Source: Rhodospirillaceae bacterium bin65
GTDB lineage: Bacteria; Pseudomonadota; Alphaproteobacteria; Bin65
NCBI GenBank assembly: GCA_002238725.1
Contig: MPMX01000012.1
Span: 27,416-91,415 of the forward strand
DNA: 64,000 bases
Direction: 5' to 3'
In this document: positions 61,087-64,000 of the stretch, piece by piece
Numbering within the stretch: the first letter of the stretch is position 1
Layout: every line of letters begins with the position of its first letter
Translations under genes and position numbers: made by a program
The notes under the pieces: generated by a model
Databases searched by the model: none
What the model saw: only the letters and a program-made list of their open reading frames with translations
What the model was told of the DNA's origin: nothing

Positions 61087-61692
61087 TCAGACATCGAAGA
61101 ACACCGTCTCGCCCTCGCCCTGAAGGCGGATATCGAAGCGGTAGACGGTCCGGCCGCGGCTCTCCATGCGTTCGGCGACCAGCGTGGGGCGGCGGGCGGC
61201 CTCAACGGCGGCGAGCACCGGATCGGCGCCGTTCGCCTCGGCCTCGTCTGAAAAGTAGAGCCGGGTATAGGCGTGGGAGAGCATGCCGCGGGCGAACACG
61301 CAGACGACGATATGCGGCGCCTGCAAGGCGTTGCCGAGACCGGGCACCGCGCCCGGCTTGACCGTGTGGAAGCGGAAACCGCCGTCCTTGTCCGTGCCTG
61401 TGCGACCGAACCCCAGGAAAGTATCGTCGAGCGGCACGTCGGTCCGGTCGTCCTCGTCGTGGCGGTACCGGCCGGCAGCGTTGGCCTGCCAGATCTCGAC
61501 CATCGAATCGGGCACCGGGTTGCCCTCCCCGTCCAGAACCCGGCCTTCGACGACGATATGCTCGCCCGCCGTCGCCGCGCCCGCCAGCATCTCGCTCGTA
61601 TAGCCGGTGTAGCGGATGCCGGTCGCCAGTTCCGGCGTCAGGCCGTAGAGGAAGAACGGGCCGACGGTCTGGGAGGCGGTCTGCTTAGCCAT
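61087..61692 (-). CDS. pcaG: Protocatechuate 3,4-dioxygenase alpha subunit
   Basis: A 201-residue subunit. QTVGPFFLYGLTPELA is the start; IVVEGRVLDGEGNPVPDSMV and EIWQANAAGRYRHDEDDRTD are the intradiol fold, and TDKDGGFRFHTVKPGAVPG follows. The alpha subunit lacks the iron ligands of PcaH. It lies 12 bases behind pcaH. Confidence 0.95.
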   Translation of the reverse strand: MAKQTASQTVGPFFLYGLTPELATGIRYTGYTSEMLAGAATAGEHIVVEGRVLDGEGNPVPDSMVEIWQANAAGRYRHDEDDRTDVPLDDTFLGFGRTGTDKDGGFRFHTVKPGAVPGLGNALQAPHIVVCVFARGMLSHAYTRLYFSDEAEANGADPVLAAVEAARRPTLVAERMESRGRTVYRFDIRLQGEGETVFFDV

Positions 61693-61704
61693 GATGCCGC
61701 CGCC

Positions 61705-62415
61705 CTACGCTTCCATCGGGGTCGCGTCGCGGCCGCGCAGGACGATGTCCCATTCGTAGCCGAGCGCCCATTCCGGCCGGGTGATCTCCATCGAGAAATC
61801 CGCGACCAGGGCCTGCATCGCCTCGGGATTGGGCGAGGCGTTGAAGATCGGATCGAGTGGCAGCAGCGGATCGCCGGGGAAATACATCTGGGAGACCAGC
61901 CGGGTCGCGAAGCCCGGCCCGAACAGGGAAAAATGGATGTGGGCCGGCCGCCAGGCGTTGTAGTGGTTGCCCCAGGGATAGGCGCCGGGCTTCATGGTGA
62001 CGAAGCGGTAGCGCCCGTCGGCGTCGGTCACGGTGCGGCCGGCGCCGATGAAGTTCGGATCGAGCGGCGCGTCGTGCTGGTCGACCTCGTGGATATAGCG
62101 CCCGGCGGCGTTGGCCTGCCAGATTTCGACCATCGTCTCCGGCACCGCCCGGCCGTTTTCATCCAGAACCCGGCCGGCGACGATGATGCGCTCGCCCATC
62201 GGCTCGCCGTTGACGCGGGCGTTGATCGTCAGGTCCGCCTCGCCTTCCGGCGCGGCCTCCGGCCCGAAGGACGGCCCGGTCACCTCGGACAGCGTGTGCG
62301 GGATCGGCACCAGGGGCTGTTTCGGCGCCCGGTGCTTCGTCGACCCATAGGCCGGATAGTCGTAGGCGGGATGCACGTCCCAGTCGCGGGCCCGGTAGGG
62401 CGCGGGATCGGCCAT
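61705..62415 (-). CDS. pcaH: Protocatechuate 3,4-dioxygenase beta subunit
   Basis: A 236-residue subunit holding the catalytic ferric iron. The ligands are the Tyr of DGRYRFVTMKPGAYPWGNHY and the two His of the following HYNAWRPAHIHFSLFG region. It opens protocatechuate between the hydroxyl groups to give 3-carboxymuconate. It shares its first base with the pcaC stop, showing tight coupling. Confidence 0.96.
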   Translation of the reverse strand: MADPAPYRARDWDVHPAYDYPAYGSTKHRAPKQPLVPIPHTLSEVTGPSFGPEAAPEGEADLTINARVNGEPMGERIIVAGRVLDENGRAVPETMVEIWQANAAGRYIHEVDQHDAPLDPNFIGAGRTVTDADGRYRFVTMKPGAYPWGNHYNAWRPAHIHFSLFGPGFATRLVSQMYFPGDPLLPLDPIFNASPNPEAMQALVADFSMEITRPEWALGYEWDIVLRGRDATPMEA

Positions 62416-62837
62416 TATCGGTCCCCTCCGTTTTCGGTTGTTTCCGCAGCCATCCCGGCCAGCGTTTGCTTGGCGATCGCAAACGCCCGGTTGGCCGCCG
62501 GCACGCCGCCGTAGACGGCAACATGCATCAACGCTTCGCGGATGTCCTCCGGCGTCGCCCCGGTGTTGCGGGTCGCGCGGACATGCATCGCCAGTTCCTC
62601 GTGATGGCCCAGCGCGGCCAGCAGCGCAATGGTCAGCAGGCTGCGCGTGCGCCGGTCGATCTGCGGATCGCTCCAGACGTCGCCCCAGGCGCGCGCCGTG
62701 ATGTGGCGCTGGAAGGCGGCGTCGAACGGCGTGGCGCTGGCTGCGGACCGGTCGACATGGGCGTCGCCCAGCACCGCACGCCGGGTCGCCATGCCCCTTT
62801 CGTGCGAATCGCCGGCGCCGGGATCAGCCACCACCAT
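62415..62837 (-). CDS. pcaC: 4-carboxymuconolactone decarboxylase
   Basis: A 140-residue AhpD-fold protein. RRAVLGDAHVDRSAASATPF, then RGDVWSDPQ-type motif (ARAWGDVWSDPQIDRRTRSL) and LTIALLAALGHHEELAMHVR with the conserved His pair are typical. It overlaps pcaD by 14 bases and pcaH by one, so the operon is translationally coupled. Confidence 0.94.
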   Translation of the reverse strand: MVVADPGAGDSHERGMATRRAVLGDAHVDRSAASATPFDAAFQRHITARAWGDVWSDPQIDRRTRSLLTIALLAALGHHEELAMHVRATRNTGATPEDIREALMHVAVYGGVPAANRAFAIAKQTLAGMAAETTENGGDR

Positions 62838-63648
62838 GATCCTTCATGAAGGCGTCGATGGCGCCGGCCAGGGCCGCCGGCTGCTCGATGCAGGGCAGAT
62901 GACCCGAGTCCGGGATTTCCAGATAGCGCGCGCCGGGAATGGCGTCGGCCAGTTCCCTGTTCATCGCCGGCGTGGTCGCGCCGTCCTCGGCGCCGCAGAT
63001 TACCAGCGTCGGCACGTCGACGGCGGCGCAATGATCGCGCAGGTCGCCGTCCTTGAGCGCGTGGGAGACGCCGGCATAGCCGGCCGCCGGGGTGTGGACC
63101 AGCATGGTGCGCCAGCCGGCGAAGGCGATCGGGTCGTTCTTCGGGAATCCGTCGGAAAACCAGCGTTGCAGGATGGCTTCCGCCATGCCGGCGATGCCGT
63201 CCTCGCCCATCACCGCATCGATCCGCGCCTGCCACATGGCGTCGTCGCCGATCCTGGCCGCCGTGTCGCACAGGATGAGCGCCCGCACCTTGCCGGGATG
63301 GGCCTTGTGCAACTGCTGCGCCGTCACCCCGCCGACCGACAGGCCGCAGATCACGGCCCGGTCGAAGCCGGCCGCGTCCATGACCCCGGCCAGGTCGTCG
63401 CCCAGCCGCTCGATGGCATAGGCGCCTTCGGGACAGGCGGTGAGCCCGTGGCCGCGCGTATCGTAGCGCAGGATCCTGTAGCGGCCGGACAGACGGGCGG
63501 TTACGGCGTCCCAGGTCCGGAAATCGGTGCCCAGCGAATTGGAAAACACCAGCTTCGGCCCGTCGGCCGGCCCGTCGACCCGGTAGTGGACGACGATGTC
63601 GTCGATTTCGGCGAACTGCAATCCGTCTGTCATGCCATTGGATGTCAT
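62824..63648 (-). CDS. pcaD: 3-oxoadipate enol-lactonase
   Basis: A 274-residue alpha/beta hydrolase that opens the enol-lactone to 3-oxoadipate. The nucleophile elbow is VICGLSVGGVTAQQL, the acid is in ICGAEDGATTPAMN and the His in IPDSGHLPCIEQPAAL. GGGAGG lies 10 bases before the ATG at 63648; alternatives are 63690 and 63633. It is the first gene of pcaDCHGB. No pcaQ regulator is seen in the 350 bases before it. Confidence 0.93.
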   Translation of the reverse strand: MTSNGMTDGLQFAEIDDIVVHYRVDGPADGPKLVFSNSLGTDFRTWDAVTARLSGRYRILRYDTRGHGLTACPEGAYAIERLGDDLAGVMDAAGFDRAVICGLSVGGVTAQQLHKAHPGKVRALILCDTAARIGDDAMWQARIDAVMGEDGIAGMAEAILQRWFSDGFPKNDPIAFAGWRTMLVHTPAAGYAGVSHALKDGDLRDHCAAVDVPTLVICGAEDGATTPAMNRELADAIPGARYLEIPDSGHLPCIEQPAALAGAIDAFMKDHGGG

Positions 63649-63857
63649 GGTTGGGCGGCCTCCCTCCCCGCGTGTCTCGGCGGCCAGCATAGCGGGACAG
63701 GGCCGGCCCCTTCAACTCGGCGCGCATGTCGCGGGAGACCGGCGGCTCATATCTTGCGCGTTCGGCAAAAGCTGAAAATTCCATCCAGCAAACCCAAGCG
63801 GCACCCCGGCCGCCCGAACGGGCGAGCCGGAATCCGGGACCGGCTGATCGGCAATTC

Positions 63858-63875
63858 TGTAGGGGAGGGTTTGAA
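63858..63875. repeat. Palindromic repeat, GTAGGGGAGG family, half copy
   Basis: TGTAGGGGAGGGTTTGAA equals the left half of the copy at 38601; the right arm is missing. Confidence 0.6.
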
Positions 63876-63970
63876 CGGGCGTTATCCCGATTACTTGACG
63901 CGCGGCGGGGGGACACCGGCGACAACTCCAAACGCCGCCCGTTCGCCGACGCCCGAAAATACCCGACAAT

Positions 63971-64000
63971 GCCGCCCCGGACCCCGATCCGGGGCCCAGA
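63971..64000. repeat. Composite inverted repeat, CACCCCGG family, cut by window edge
   Basis: GCCGCCCCGG and CCGGGGCCCAG resemble the left arms of the elements at 43987 and 45430. Confidence 0.5.

Larger units (their letters stand above)
63649..64000. other. Upstream region of pcaD, no gene, two repeat fragments
   Basis: No supported coding sequence. It holds a half copy of the GTAGGGGAGG palindrome (63858-63875) and the start of a CACCCCGG-type element at the window edge (63971-64000). No clear PcaQ-type site was found; the promoter and any regulator may lie beyond. Confidence 0.45.

Noticed and set aside
1..64000. CRISPR array, phage, transposase or conjugation genes
   Set aside because: No regular spaced repeats, no integrase, transposase or relaxase motifs in any plausible frame. 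The repeats seen are inverted intergenic elements.

Overview
The window is GC-rich chromosomal DNA from an alphaproteobacterium, most likely a Rhodospirillales-type lineage. The evidence is gene order and family type: a fused ispDF next to pgpA; dusB-ntrB-ntrC-ntrY-ntrX-trkA-dat-hfq-hflX in one direction; a SAM-II riboswitch in front of metZ; the hdaA/DUF2066/purMN and ppk-ppx neighbourhoods; a 45-residue aa3 oxidase subunit IV; an RpoH with the LFFNLR box; and a pcaDCHGB operon in the rhizobial order. No phage, insertion sequence, conjugation gene or CRISPR array is visible. Several families of dispersed inverted repeats sit between genes.

Layout. 1-1327: pgpA start and ispDF (minus). 1452-14533 (plus): broken dusB, the two nitrogen-type two-component systems ntrBC and ntrYX, trkA, a D-amino-acid aminotransferase, a HAD phosphatase, hfq, hflX and an inositol-phosphatase-like gene. 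14640-20824 (minus): dacF-tmk-holB-metG-tatD-mazG, with an own promoter for mazG. 21135-21868 (plus): tRNA-Ser(UGA) and a TPR protein. 21879-23764 (minus): SAM-II riboswitch, metZ, rhodanese. 23970-30079: potassium channel (plus), ppk-ppx-iron alcohol dehydrogenase (minus), SixA-like phosphatase (plus). 30167-34772 (minus): DUF2066 gene, hdaA, an SDR and three membrane proteins. 34920-36897 (plus): purM-purN and the small oxidase subunit. 37016-43821: mostly minus, pepA-holC-ndk interrupted by a SulP transporter and a truncated amidohydrolase. 44156-50479 (plus): an orphan HigA-type antitoxin followed by an amidohydrolase, an HCCA-isomerase-like protein, a LigM/DesA-like folate-dependent demethylase, a FAD oxidoreductase and a MetE-core protein. 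50627-53353 (minus): acpP-fabF-mltG. 53780-59097: a candidate small RNA, a PQQ-type sugar dehydrogenase, a MarR regulator divergent from rpoH, a coiled-coil lipoprotein, a methyltransferase and a DUF4189 protein. 59198-63648 (minus): cspA and pcaDCHGB.

How the genes work together. The first third is housekeeping and nitrogen/redox sensing. The aromatic theme links two places: a LigM-type demethylase (46.4 kb) would turn methoxylated aromatics into catechols and methyl-tetrahydrofolate, and the pca operon (59.7-63.6 kb) opens protocatechuate and carries it to 3-oxoadipate. The neighbouring MetE-core gene could consume the methyl group; this is inference.

The most unusual signals are: a candidate small RNA at 53.78 kb with a CRP/FNR-type box placed for class II activation; a SAM-II aptamer followed by an intrinsic terminator; a dusB gene broken by a degenerate 50-bp tandem duplication; poly-G tracts inside holB; an hflX reading frame that continues in phase from the hfq stop with no standard start codon before conserved residues; and a MarR/rpoH intergenic region with repeated TCGA-N-TCGA boxes. 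Two of these (dusB, holB) may be assembly errors in extreme-GC sequence.
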